In this document: positions 34,100 to 43,053 of the stretch, one piece after another
How positions within the stretch are numbered: position 1 is the first letter of the stretch
Layout of the letters: every line of letters begins with the position of its first letter
Assembly (NCBI RefSeq): GCF_016756395.1
Contig: NZ_AP018365.1
Span: forward strand, 1,991,501-2,055,500
DNA: 64,000 nt
Source of the DNA: Streptomyces sp. SN-593
Lineage (GTDB): Bacteria > Actinomycetota > Actinomycetes > Streptomycetales > Streptomycetaceae
Direction of reading: 5' to 3'
Made by a program: the position numbers and the translations under genes
The notes under the pieces: generated by a model
What the model saw: the letters and a program-made list of their open reading frames with translations, nothing else
Told to the model about the DNA's origin: nothing
Databases searched by the model: none

Positions 34100-35869
34100 G
34101 TGTTCGCAATACCAGGCGCGATCGAGCCGGGCGGTCCGGTCGCTTCGGAGGCCTCGTTTCCGTCCCCGGCGGCTCCGGCGTCATCGGCAGCAGTTGTCCC
34201 CACTGCCTCCGCGAAGCCGTCCACGGTCGCGGCCCCTGCACGCCAACAGCGGCCCTGGTGGCGCAGTGCCGTGGTCTACCAGGTCTACATTCGCAGCTTC
34301 CTGGACAGCACCGGCGACGGTATCGGCGATCTCGCCGGAGTCCGCGCCGGGCTGCCCTACCTGAGCAGGCTGGGTGTGGACGGGATCTGGCTGAGCCCCT
34401 TCTACCCCTCGCCGCAGCGCGACCACGGCTACGACGTCGCCGACTACCGCATGGTGGATCCGGTGTACGGGGACATGGCGGAGTTCGACGGACTGGTCGC
34501 CGACGCCCACCGGCTCGGCCTGCGGGTGGTGATCGACATCGTTCCCAACCACTGCTCGACCGAGCACCCCTGGTTTCGGAGCGCGCTGGCGGGTGGCCCG
34601 GACAGCCCGTACCGTCGGTTCTTCCACTTCCGCGAAGGGCGCGGCGACGATGGGGAACTGCCGCCGAACAACTGGCGGGCGATGTTCGGCGGCCCGGCGT
34701 GGAGCCGGGTCACCGAGCCTGACGGCAGCGCCGGGCAGTGGTACCTGCACCTGTTCACCCCAGACCAGGCGGACTTGAACTGGCGAGACCCGCGGGTGGG
34801 GGACGAGTTCGAGGACATCCTGCGCTTCTGGCTGGACCGGGACGTCGACGGCTTCCGGATCGACGTTGCCGCGGGGCTCTTCCGCCACCCCGATCTGCCG
34901 GACTCCCCGGATCCTGACGCCGATGAGCGGACTCGTGACTCGGTGAATCCGCTGGCGTGGAACCGGCCCGAAGTTCACGAGGTGTGGCGGCGATGGCGGG
35001 CGGTCTGCGAGGAGTACACGTCCCGGGACGGTCGCGAGCGACTGCTCGTCGGCGAGGTCTCGGTCCCGACGGCTGCCGATCAGGCCCGCTATGTGCGGCC
35101 GGACGAACTGCACCAGGCGTTTTTCTTCCACCTGCTGAGTGCGCCCTGGAACGCGAGGGCGTTTCGGACGGTGATCAGCGATGCGCTGGTCGACATCGCC
35201 GGCACCGGTTCGACGGTCACCTGGGTGCTGAACAACCATGATCAGGTCCGGACGGTGACGCGCTACGGCTCCGACGAGGCAACGCCGTTGGTCGGAACCG
35301 CGAGGGCGCGCGCGGCGGCGCTGCTGATGCTGGCCCTTCCCGGCGCGGCGTACATCTATCAGGGCGAGGAGTTGGGGTTGCCCGAAGTCATCGACCTGCC
35401 GGACGACGTGCTGACCGATCCGATCTTCCTGCGCACCGGCAGCCGCCGCTACGTCAGGGACGGATGCCGGGTGCCTCTGCCGTGGTCCGGGCACGCCTCG
35501 CCGTTCGGATTCACCGCGGCGGAGGGCTCGGCCCGGCCGTGGCTTCCGCAACCCGACTGGTTCGCCGGGTACACCACCGACAGGGCTCAGTTGGACACCA
35601 CTTCGTCGTGGCACCTCTACCGCGAGGCCCTCGCGTTGCGGAACCGGCTGCCTCAGTTCCAGGACGAGGGGTTGCGCTGGCTGGACAGCGCGCCCCATGT
35701 GCTGGTCTTCGTCCGCGGGGAGGGTCTGGTCTGCGCGGTCAACTTCGGTGACGAGCCGGTCCCCGCGCCAGCCTCGGGTACTCCGCTGCTGGCCAGCGCG
35801 CCGTGCCCGGAGGGACGGCTGCCCGGCAACACCGCCGCCTGGTGGATCGACCCCACCGTACTGCGGTAA
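34100..35869 (+). CDS. GH13 alpha-glucosidase (oligo-1,6-/alpha-1,4-glucosidase type)
   Basis: Cytoplasmic retaining glycosidase that cleaves imported malto- or isomalto-oligosaccharides. Starting at the GTG at 34100 (start uncertain; longer frame to 33965 would run through a strong hairpin) it has 589 residues. GH13 signatures: AVVYQVYIRSFLDSTGDGIGDL, VIDIVPNHCS, nucleophile D255 in DGFRIDVA, acid/base E319 in LVGEVSV, and stabiliser D381 in NNHDQVRT. The barrel ends with IYQGEELGLPEVIDLP. The first 60 residues are Ala/Ser/Pro-rich and may be partly untranslated. It is followed by the transporter genes, giving an uptake-and-hydrolysis unit like agl loci. Confidence 0.92.
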   Translation: MFAIPGAIEPGGPVASEASFPSPAAPASSAAVVPTASAKPSTVAAPARQQRPWWRSAVVYQVYIRSFLDSTGDGIGDLAGVRAGLPYLSRLGVDGIWLSPFYPSPQRDHGYDVADYRMVDPVYGDMAEFDGLVADAHRLGLRVVIDIVPNHCSTEHPWFRSALAGGPDSPYRRFFHFREGRGDDGELPPNNWRAMFGGPAWSRVTEPDGSAGQWYLHLFTPDQADLNWRDPRVGDEFEDILRFWLDRDVDGFRIDVAAGLFRHPDLPDSPDPDADERTRDSVNPLAWNRPEVHEVWRRWRAVCEEYTSRDGRERLLVGEVSVPTAADQARYVRPDELHQAFFFHLLSAPWNARAFRTVISDALVDIAGTGSTVTWVLNNHDQVRTVTRYGSDEATPLVGTARARAAALLMLALPGAAYIYQGEELGLPEVIDLPDDVLTDPIFLRTGSRRYVRDGCRVPLPWSGHASPFGFTAAEGSARPWLPQPDWFAGYTTDRAQLDTTSSWHLYREALALRNRLPQFQDEGLRWLDSAPHVLVFVRGEGLVCAVNFGDEPVPAPASGTPLLASAPCPEGRLPGNTAAWWIDPTVLR

Positions 35870-36139
35870 TCCTCCCCCTGCCCCGCCCCGGTGCCCTTTC
35901 CCCGTGGGCTCGGGTAGCCCCTGATCGGCGCGGACCGCTGCCGTCCCTTGTCCCAGCCCAGGGGACAGGACTCCCCGCGGCCGTGGTCCGCGCCTTCCTC
36001 TCTTGCGCCTTCCTCCGGGCTTGTTCCGACGCGTCCCTGACGCGCAGTTCCCTTCGGCCCGGGCGAGTTCCCGGCTCCCGGAGCCGCCTTTCGAGTCGTG
36101 CCCGCACCTCGTGGGCACGCACGGACAACGGAGTTCATC

Positions 36140-37468
36140 ATGAGAGTGCGACGTATCCTCCCCGCCGTGGCCGCGACGGCCGGCCTGGCCCTGACCGCGA
36201 CCGCCTGCGGCGGTTCCTCGGGCGACGGCCCAGCGGCGGCCGGGAGCGGGCAGAGTCTCAAGGGCCACACGGTGACGGTGGCCGGTGTGTGGACCGGCGA
36301 GGAGCAGGCCAACTTCAAGAAGGTGCTGCAGGGCTTCACCGACTCCACCGGAGCCAAGACAGAGTTCGTCTCCACCGGAGACAACGTCTCCACCGTCATC
36401 GGCAGCAAGATCGCCGGCGGTGACGCCCCCGACGTGGTGATGGTCCCACAGGTCGGGGTGGTGCAGCAGTTCGCCGCCAGCGGCTGGCTGCAGCCCCTTT
36501 CCGCCGAGGTGGACTCGGCCGTGACGCGGAATTACGCACCCGTGTGGAAGAACTACGGGAGCGTCAAGGGCACCTTGTACGCGCTGTACTTCAAGGCCTC
36601 GGACAAGTCGACCGTCTGGTACAGCCCCACCGCGTTCACCAACGCCGGCGTCACGGTCCCGTCGACCTACGCGCAGATGATGACCGACGCCAAGACCATC
36701 TCCGACTCGGGCCTGGCGGCGTTCTCCATTGGCGGGCAGGACGGCTGGCCGCTGACCGACTGGTTCGAGAACATCTACCTCTCCCAGGCGGGGCCGGCGA
36801 ACTATGACAAGCTCGCCCAGCACCAGATCAAGTGGACCGATCCCACCGTGGTCAAGGCGCTCACCACCCTTGGCTCGTTCTTCAAGCAGGACGACCTCAT
36901 CGCCGGTGGCCGCAAGGGTGCCCTGGCCACGGACTTCCCCACCTCGGTGGAGCAGGTCTTCGGCGACTCGCCCAAGGCCGGCATGACATACGAGGGCGAC
37001 TTCGTCAGCGGCAACGTCGAGTCGCTGCACAAGAAGGTCGGTACCGACGCCAAGTTCTTCCCCTTCCCTTCGGTCGACGGCGGCCAGGAACCGGTGGTCG
37101 GCGGCGGTGACGCGGCCGTGGTGCTGAACAAAGGCAAGGACAAGGCCGCCGGCATGGCGCTGGTGAAGTACCTGGCCAGTCCGCAGGCGGCTGCGATCTG
37201 GGCGAAGGCGGGCGGATACATCTCGCCCAACAAGGGTGTCCCGCTGAGCGACTACACCGACCCGACGCTGCGTGAGACGGCCAAGTCGATCGTGGACGCC
37301 GGCAACGGAGTCAGGTTCGACATGTCCGACCAGGCGCCGGCGGCGTTCGGCGGCACGGCGGGCACCGGCGAGTGGAAGATCCTCCAGGACTTCCTGCGCG
37401 ACCCGTCCGACCCCAAGAAGACCGCGGCGACGCTGGAAACCGCCGCCGCCAAGGCCTACAAGGACTGA
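36140..37468 (+). CDS. Sugar ABC transporter solute-binding lipoprotein
   Basis: A 442-residue lipoprotein with signal peptide and lipobox TATACGG near residue 23. Family 1 pattern: GGDAPDVVMVPQVGVVQQFAASGWLQ, ALYFKASDKSTVWYSP, VVGGGDAAVVLNK, LVKYLASPQAAAIWAK. The ATG at 36140 follows GGAG. It resembles the AglE-type receptor and is encoded nine bases before the first permease gene. Confidence 0.94.
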   Translation: MRVRRILPAVAATAGLALTATACGGSSGDGPAAAGSGQSLKGHTVTVAGVWTGEEQANFKKVLQGFTDSTGAKTEFVSTGDNVSTVIGSKIAGGDAPDVVMVPQVGVVQQFAASGWLQPLSAEVDSAVTRNYAPVWKNYGSVKGTLYALYFKASDKSTVWYSPTAFTNAGVTVPSTYAQMMTDAKTISDSGLAAFSIGGQDGWPLTDWFENIYLSQAGPANYDKLAQHQIKWTDPTVVKALTTLGSFFKQDDLIAGGRKGALATDFPTSVEQVFGDSPKAGMTYEGDFVSGNVESLHKKVGTDAKFFPFPSVDGGQEPVVGGGDAAVVLNKGKDKAAGMALVKYLASPQAAAIWAKAGGYISPNKGVPLSDYTDPTLRETAKSIVDAGNGVRFDMSDQAPAAFGGTAGTGEWKILQDFLRDPSDPKKTAATLETAAAKAYKD

Positions 37469-37477
37469 GGCAGAGTC

Positions 37478-38839
37478 GTGGCCACAGCCCAGACCGCTCC
37501 ACCGCCCGTCGGATGCGCGGGCGGCGTCGTCCCTGGCGGCTCCCGCCGCCGGACCCGCCAGGCGAAGATCACCGCCGTGGTGTTCGCCATCCCCGCCCTC
37601 GTGCTGCTCGGCGCCCTCGTCGGCTACCCGATCATCTACTCGGTGGTTCGCAGTTTCTTCGATGCCAAAGGTCACCGGTTCGTCGGGTTCGACAACTACC
37701 AGACCCTGTTCACCGACCACGCCACGCTGCTGGCACTACGCAACACCATGCTGTGGGTGCTCGTCGTGCCGGCGCTGCTGACCGGGGTCGGTCTCGTCCT
37801 GGCGGTACTGACGGACCGGGTGCGCTGGAAGACCGCCTTCAAGCTGGTGGTCTTCATGCCGATGGCAGTCTCCTTCCTCGCAGCCGGCATCACTTTCCGC
37901 CTGGTCTACGACCAGGACCCGCACCGCGGCGTGCTGAACGCCGCCGCCGTGTCGATCCATGACGCCTTCCACGACTCGGCGAACTACCCCGGTGCCCGCG
38001 CCCGACAGGGCCAGGGAGCAACGCTCGCGGGAGACGGCCATGGTGGGTACACCACCGTGAAGAGCACCGCTCCCGGGCAGAGCGTGGACCTCGGACTGGT
38101 TGGCATTTTGCCGACCAAGCTTCCGTCCTCCTCCGTCCAGGCGGCTGTCCCGGCGGCCCGGCCCGGCACCGTCGGCGGGACAGTCTTCCTCGACTTCCGA
38201 CTCGGCGGGGGAGGCCGGCCCGGACAGGTCGACCCGGGCGAACGAGGGCTGCCCAGTGTCCACGTGCAACTCCAGAAGGACGGGCACACCGTCGCCACAG
38301 CCACCACCGGACCGAACGGGGCGTTCCAGTTCGCGAAGGTGCCGGACGGCTCCTACCGAGTGGTCCTGCCGAAGTCGAACTTCGCCACCGCCTACACCGG
38401 GATCTCCTGGCTCGGCCCCGGCCTTGTGACCCCGGCGATCATGGCGGCCTACCTCTGGGTGTGGACCGGGTTCGCCCTCGTCCTGATCGGAGCCGGCCTC
38501 GCCGCGCTGCCCCGCGAGGTTCTTGAGGCGGCGCGCATGGATGGCGCCGGTGAGTGGCAGACCTTCCGCCGGGTCACGGTGCCGCTGCTCGCACCCGTCC
38601 TGAGTGTCGTGTTCGTGACGCTCATCATCAACGTGATGAAGGTCTTCGACCTCGTCTACATCATCGCCCCAGGACCGGTGCAGCAGAACGCGAACGTGCT
38701 GGCGCTGCAGATGTGGCTCGTCTCCTTCGGCGGCGGCAACAACCAGGGCCTTGGCAGCGCCATCGGAGTCGTCCTGCTGCTGCTGGTGGTGCCGGCGATG
38801 ATCCTCAATATCCGACGCTTCCGCAGGAGCGGCTCATGA
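37478..38839 (+). CDS. Sugar ABC transporter permease with inserted extracytoplasmic domain
   Basis: A MalF/AglF-like permease of 453 residues, over 100 longer than usual. TM segments flank a long outside loop between about residues 155 and 310. Within the loop, residues about 226-304 read as a carboxypeptidase-regulatory/SdrD B-like beta sandwich (GGTVFLDFRLGGGG, LPSVHVQLQKDGHTVATATT, GAFQFAKVPDGSYRVVLPKS). The EAA loop that contacts the ATPase is intact (LPREVLEAARMDGAGEWQTF). The GTG start lies nine bases after the SBP gene, and the stop overlaps the next permease start (ATGA). No ATPase is encoded here, so a shared MsiK-type ATPase is expected from Streptomyces biology. Confidence 0.92.
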   Translation: MATAQTAPPPVGCAGGVVPGGSRRRTRQAKITAVVFAIPALVLLGALVGYPIIYSVVRSFFDAKGHRFVGFDNYQTLFTDHATLLALRNTMLWVLVVPALLTGVGLVLAVLTDRVRWKTAFKLVVFMPMAVSFLAAGITFRLVYDQDPHRGVLNAAAVSIHDAFHDSANYPGARARQGQGATLAGDGHGGYTTVKSTAPGQSVDLGLVGILPTKLPSSSVQAAVPAARPGTVGGTVFLDFRLGGGGRPGQVDPGERGLPSVHVQLQKDGHTVATATTGPNGAFQFAKVPDGSYRVVLPKSNFATAYTGISWLGPGLVTPAIMAAYLWVWTGFALVLIGAGLAALPREVLEAARMDGAGEWQTFRRVTVPLLAPVLSVVFVTLIINVMKVFDLVYIIAPGPVQQNANVLALQMWLVSFGGGNNQGLGSAIGVVLLLLVVPAMILNIRRFRRSGS

Positions 38840-39762
38840 CACTCGCCGGCAACGCCGCCTCCGCCGCGGCATCCGCACCAGAACGCCATACGGCCGTCCG
38901 TACCACACCGACTTCCGGATTCGGGCACAAGGTCGGCTCCCTCCTGCGCAACGGGATCGTCCAGGCGGTTCTCGTCGCGGTCGGGCTGGTCTGGCTCACC
39001 CCAACGGTCGGGCTCCTCGTCTCCTCCTTGCGGCCCGGAACCGAGGAAGACTCCTCCGGCTGGTGGACCGCCTTCATACACCCCTCCACGCTCACCTTTT
39101 CCAACTACTCACACCTGCTCGACAACGGCGACATCACCCAGGCGTTCTGGAACACCGTGCTCATCTCGGTGCCGGCCACCGCCGCGGTCGTGGTGATTGC
39201 TGCGCTCGCGGGGTACGCCTTCGCGTGGCTGCGGTTCCCCGGCCGGGACGCGGTCTTCCTCGTGGTGGTCGGGATGCTCGTCGTCCCCGTCCAGATCGGC
39301 CTGCTGCCGGTGGCGAAGCTGTTCGGCGCGGTGGGCATCTTCGGCTCGATCTACGGTGTGATCCTCTTCCATGTGGCGTATGGGCTTCCGTTCGCGATCT
39401 TCCTCCTGCGCAACTACTTCGCGGAGATCCCCAAGGAGATGCTCGAGGCCGCGCGGATGGACGGCGGCACAGAGTGGACGATCTTCACCCGGCTGATCCT
39501 TCCGGTGGGTAAGCCCGCACTGGCCAGCCTGACCATCTTCCAGTTCCTGTGGGTGTGGAACGACATGCTGGTCTCGCTGATCTTCGCCGACAGCCAGTCC
39601 CAGCCGCTGACGGTCGCCCTCCAGTCCCAGATGCGGCAGTTCGGCGCGAACATCGACGTGCTCGCGCCCGGCGCCTTCCTGTCCCTCATCGTGCCTCTGC
39701 TCGTTTTCTTTGCCTTCCAACGGCATTTCGTGGAAGGAGTGATGGCCGGCTCCGTCAAATAG
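38836..39762 (+). CDS. Sugar ABC transporter permease (MalG/AglG type)
   Basis: A 308-residue inner-membrane permease with six predicted TM segments and the EAA motif EIPKEMLEAARMDGGTEWTIFTRL (EAA--G region). It ends in the usual basic, hydrophobic tail FQRHFVEGVMAGSVK. Its start overlaps the preceding stop, so it is translationally coupled to the first permease. Together with the SBP it forms the importer for the sugar cleaved by the GH13 enzyme. Confidence 0.95.
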   Translation: MTLAGNAASAAASAPERHTAVRTTPTSGFGHKVGSLLRNGIVQAVLVAVGLVWLTPTVGLLVSSLRPGTEEDSSGWWTAFIHPSTLTFSNYSHLLDNGDITQAFWNTVLISVPATAAVVVIAALAGYAFAWLRFPGRDAVFLVVVGMLVVPVQIGLLPVAKLFGAVGIFGSIYGVILFHVAYGLPFAIFLLRNYFAEIPKEMLEAARMDGGTEWTIFTRLILPVGKPALASLTIFQFLWVWNDMLVSLIFADSQSQPLTVALQSQMRQFGANIDVLAPGAFLSLIVPLLVFFAFQRHFVEGVMAGSVK

Positions 39763-40554
39763 GGGCGGTGTCGGAGCGGTTCCGGAACGCGACCGGTCGC
39801 TTGACCAGGACGCGTTGCCCGCGGAGATGCAACCTCGAGGGGATGCGGCGTGAAGAGAGATCGCACGGTGCCGTCTCATCCGAAGCGATGGCGCCGAGCG
39901 GTCTGATGGTCACCTGCCCTTACGCCGCCGAGCGTCGTACACAGTGCTTGTCTTGCCGAAAGGTTCCCTGCATGGCCGTGGTTGACGAGCGAGAAGCACG
40001 GCGGCAGGCCAGGCGTCTCAGCCGTACCGGGGCAGTCCGGAACAGAGGCCAGGCGCGGGACGTCGGGGGCGGTCTGCTGTGCTCCGCCCGCCCTGACGAC
40101 CGTGTTCCGCACGACGTGGCGAGCGTTTTGGGCCTCACCCGCAGGAGGCATGCACCATCCGTCCGACTGGTGGAGCGTGAAACCCGTAATGGCGGGCCCG
40201 ATCACGGAGGCGGCTTCGACCGCTGGGTGCACTGGAGATCCGTTCGCAGCCGAGCTCAGTGAGCTACCACCCAACGTGCTGCGATCGACAACATCAGGCC
40301 GTAGCGGCTGAAGGCGGTCCGGAGCGGAGGAAAAGGACGGCGGCTGATGAGGAGGTCGCCGTCCTTTTGTGTCCCTTTCCGGGACTGCGGCACCGTTGCA
40401 GGGGAATGGACGCGTGCCATGTCATAAGGCCGAACGACGCGGGAAGAGGGCCATTGGAAGGTTCCGAACCCTGCTGATTCGGTGATCGAGCAAAGAAGTA
40501 TCGCCCGAGCGTCAGCGTGTCACCAAGGAGAATGAGAAAGAGGGAAATATAACG
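39763..40554. other. Gene-poor interval before the aldehyde dehydrogenase gene
   Basis: About 790 bases. Short frames on both strands (for example 39876-40274 minus and 39982-40311 plus) do not resemble known proteins and overlap each other, so none is called. The stretch contains a strong terminator at 40331-40368. The last 100 bases before the dehydrogenase are noticeably richer in A (GAATGAGAAAGAGGGAAATA), unlike the neighbours, suggesting a recent join. Confidence 0.5.
40331..40368. terminator. Bidirectional rho-independent terminator
   Basis: AAAAGGACGGCG (40331-40342) pairs perfectly with CGCCGTCCTTTT (40357-40368), giving a 12-bp stem with A-run and T-run sides, the classic intrinsic form. 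Confidence 0.88.
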
Positions 40555-42000
40555 ATGACATCCGATTTCGTCGAACATCAGAATCTTTTTATCGGCGGAA
40601 AGTGGCGGAGGCCGCACTCCACGAAGCGCATCAGGGTCGTGTCCGCCAACACGGAACGGATCATCGGTTCCGTGCCCCACGCTAATGGGACCGACGTCGA
40701 TACTGCGGTGACAGCTGCGCGAGCGGCTTTCTGCGACCCCTCAGGCTGGGCTTCTCATAAGCCCGAAGACCGAGCACAGGTTCTGCGTCGTTTCGCCGAC
40801 GCACTTGACAGAAGGGCAAGCCGAATCGCTCCGCTGGTCAGCGACCAGAGCGGCATGCCTATTCACCTGGCGCGGGAGAGCGAAGCGGTGTGGCCCGGCT
40901 ATCTACTGCGCTACTACGCCGACCTGCTGGACGGAGAAGTCGGCGACCAGGACGAAGAACGTGCCGTTTCCTTGCTGCGACGCGTGCCAGTGGGGGTGGT
41001 GGCCGCGGTCGTGCCGTGGAACTCCCCCATCTTCATGGCCGTGCTCAAGCTGGCGCCGGCCCTTGCCGCAGGTTGCACTGTCGTGTTGAAGCCTGCGCCC
41101 GAGACGGTGCTCGATTCGGTCCTCCTGGTCGAAGCGGCGCTTGAGGCGGGTCTGCCCGACGGCGCTCTGAACGTCGTCTGGGGCGAGCGGGGAACTGGCG
41201 CCTACCTGATCAGTCATCCGGAGGTCGACAAAGTGTCGTTCACCGGCTCGACCGCAAGCGGGCGGTGGATCGGCGAAGTGTGCGGCCGGCTTCTGCGCCC
41301 TGTCTCAATGGAGTTGAGCGGCAAGTCTGCTGCTCTGGTCCTCGAGGACGCCGACCTCGACCTCGTCCGTCTGGGCGACGACCTTGCCGCGGCCTTCTAC
41401 GGGAACAGTGGGCAGACGTGCTTCCTCACCGCCAGAGTGCTGGCCCCGCGGCGCCGCTACGACGAAGTCGTCGAGTTGGTGACGACCCTCGCCCGGTCCA
41501 TTCCGGTCGGCAACTCCCTCGAACCTGGCATGATCGTGGGGCCGTTGGTCAGTGCACGGCAGCGCGACCGGGTTGAGGGCTACATCGCCAAGGGTCGAGA
41601 GGAAGGTGCGCGTCTGGTGACGGGCGGTGGCCGCCCCATGGGCCTGCAACAGGGCTGGTTCGTCGAGCCCACGGTGTTCGCCGACGTCGACAACGACTCG
41701 GTGATCGCCAGCGAGGAGATATTAGGACCCGTCGTGACCATTACCCCGCACGACGGCGACGAGGACGCTGTACGTCTGGCCAACGACTCCGCATACGGTC
41801 TCGCCGCAACAATCTGGACCGGCGATATCGGGCGGGGGCTGCAAGTCGCACGCAAACTGGAGACCGGAAGCGTCGGTATCAACGGTTACTATCCGGACTT
41901 CACCTCGCCGACCACGATGATCAAGGCCAGCGGTGTCGGACTAAGGTTCGGCCCGGAGGCGTTGCTCAGCTACTGGAGGTACCAGGCAGTATACTACTGA
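40555..42000 (+). CDS. NAD(P)-dependent aldehyde dehydrogenase
   Basis: A 481-residue ALDH-superfamily enzyme that oxidises an aldehyde to the acid. The active-site Cys is C289 in NSGQTCFL and the general base is E253 in MELSGKSAAL. Nucleotide-binding signatures are VVAAVVPWNSPIF and VSFTGSTASG. The chain is complete to a Tyr-rich end (YWRYQAVYY). It is a single gene: the upstream terminator isolates it from the sugar module and transposon remnants follow it. Substrate cannot be told from the sequence. Its 5' region is more A-rich than other genes here, hinting at acquisition. Confidence 0.93.
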   Translation: MTSDFVEHQNLFIGGKWRRPHSTKRIRVVSANTERIIGSVPHANGTDVDTAVTAARAAFCDPSGWASHKPEDRAQVLRRFADALDRRASRIAPLVSDQSGMPIHLARESEAVWPGYLLRYYADLLDGEVGDQDEERAVSLLRRVPVGVVAAVVPWNSPIFMAVLKLAPALAAGCTVVLKPAPETVLDSVLLVEAALEAGLPDGALNVVWGERGTGAYLISHPEVDKVSFTGSTASGRWIGEVCGRLLRPVSMELSGKSAALVLEDADLDLVRLGDDLAAAFYGNSGQTCFLTARVLAPRRRYDEVVELVTTLARSIPVGNSLEPGMIVGPLVSARQRDRVEGYIAKGREEGARLVTGGGRPMGLQQGWFVEPTVFADVDNDSVIASEEILGPVVTITPHDGDEDAVRLANDSAYGLAATIWTGDIGRGLQVARKLETGSVGINGYYPDFTSPTTMIKASGVGLRFGPEALLSYWRYQAVYY

Positions 42001-42165
42001 CGGCACCCGGCCACCTGGTCGCAGGGTGGAGCCCCTTGGACGATGGCGCGGAGGATCCTCCGACCCGTTGTGACGGGGGACCGGTCTGCTGTGCTCGCTT
42101 GCTACCGAACATGATTGGGTGACGTCGGTGCCGTTCGCCTGACAGCTGGCCGTCGGCACCGATAG

Positions 42166-42352
42166 CCGTTGGGTGTGAGGTATGCGCAGGGCGGCGGGCT
42201 GACCGAGGCCGAGAGGACCATGCGGGAGCGGCTAGGGCTTCCAGGTCGTGGAGCGTTTCGAGGGCGGGCAGAAGAACGCGGAGATTGCCGCTGCCCTGCG
42301 GATCAGCTTGTGGTCGGTCGAGCGGTGGCCCTGGGCCTGGCATGAGGGGGGG
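42166..42352 (+). pseudogene. IS630-family transposase N-terminal remnant
   Basis: RYAQGGGLTEAERTMRERL and, after a one-base shift, FQVVERFEGGQKNAEIAAALRISLWSVERW: the HTH start of an IS630-type transposase. It is cut at 42353 by an ISL3-like terminal repeat. Nothing further of the element is present. Confidence 0.65.
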
Positions 42353-42410
42353 TCCGTCAAACGAGCGGCTCCGTTCCGTAGTCGGTGGTGACGGCAGGTG
42401 ACGGGTGTCG
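42353..42410. repeat. Second copy of the ISL3-like terminal repeat
   Basis: GTCCGTCAAACGAGCGGCTC closely matches the end at 27914, including the downstream GGTGGTGACGG block. No transposase frame of this family follows; the sequence passes into an IS701-like fragment. Confidence 0.6.
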
Positions 42411-42419
42411 CTGACTTTG

Positions 42420-42640
42420 CATGCGAGATGTCAACTCCCTGGGGCGGGCCGCCGGGGCACGCTGGGCGATCGAGGAGTGCTTCCGGGCCGCGAAGAACGA
42501 GTGCGGCCTCGACCAGTACGATGTCGCCGCTATGTCGGCTGGTACCGGCATCTCACTCTGGCCATGCCCGCCCACGCCTTCCTGGCCGCCATGGCACACC
42601 AGCCCTGTGAAAAGGGGGCGGAACAGGTGAGACATCCGGG
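42420..42640 (+). pseudogene. IS701-family transposase C-terminal remnant
   Basis: AAGARWAIEECFRAAKNECG and LDQYDV, then after a frameshift RRYVGWYRHLTLAMPAHAFL and AAMAHQPCEKGAEQ: the end of an IS701/DDE_5 transposase including the catalytic Glu region (WAIEECFRAAK). Both ends are missing. Confidence 0.7.
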
Positions 42641-42659
42641 CCATCGGGCTCACAGTGGC

Positions 42660-42785
42660 GGAGGTTCGGCGACGGCGCGCCGCAAGCGCAAGACCTTCGT
42701 GGCGGCTCTGAACTACGCGGTGGACCGGGGGGGCTTCGCGGAGAACCCGGTGCACAGCGGTCATGTCCGCTGGAGTGGTGTATCG
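42660..42785 (+). pseudogene. Core-binding fragment of a second tyrosine recombinase
   Basis: RRKRKTFVAALNYAVDRGGF followed by AENPVHSGHVRW matches the stretch at the end of the core-binding domain of Streptomyces integrases. Only about 40 codons remain; the catalytic domain is gone. It is different in sequence from the integrase at 4715. Confidence 0.5.
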
Positions 42786-42871
42786 ACGGCCACTCGGTGA
42801 TCTTGTTCTGAGGTTATGCGGTCCTACCTTTTTCGTGGGTTGGACGGGCCATCGTAAGGTCCAGAGGCCCA

Positions 42872-42939
42872 GAGACACCGGGCATGGCTTCTATGCGGTT
42901 GCCCTCGATGGTTCCACTCACCTGGCCGCCCGGTGTCTC
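42872..42939 (+). ncRNA. Candidate IS110 bridge RNA stem-loop
   Basis: GAGACACCGGGC (42872-42883) pairs perfectly with 42928-42939 around a 44-base internal region. It lies in the non-coding segment 115-180 bases upstream of the transposase start. IS110-group elements are known to transcribe a bridge RNA from this segment, with loops that pair to target and donor DNA. Position and structure fit; loop assignment is not attempted. Confidence 0.55.
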
Positions 42940-43053
42940 ACGACGACTCGGCCGCTGATTAGGAGCTGCGAACGCCTCCGAGCGGATCGCTGAGTAGGAC
43001 CGCGCCGGCGAGGTCGTCCGGGAGAACAGCACATCGAACGACCGGAGGAACGG

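Noticed and set aside
34181..37720. An 1,179-codon open frame on the minus strand across the alpha-glucosidase and transporter genes
   Set aside because: It is the antisense shadow of clear GH13, SBP and permease genes; the text is low-complexity Arg/Gly/Val and has no family motif.
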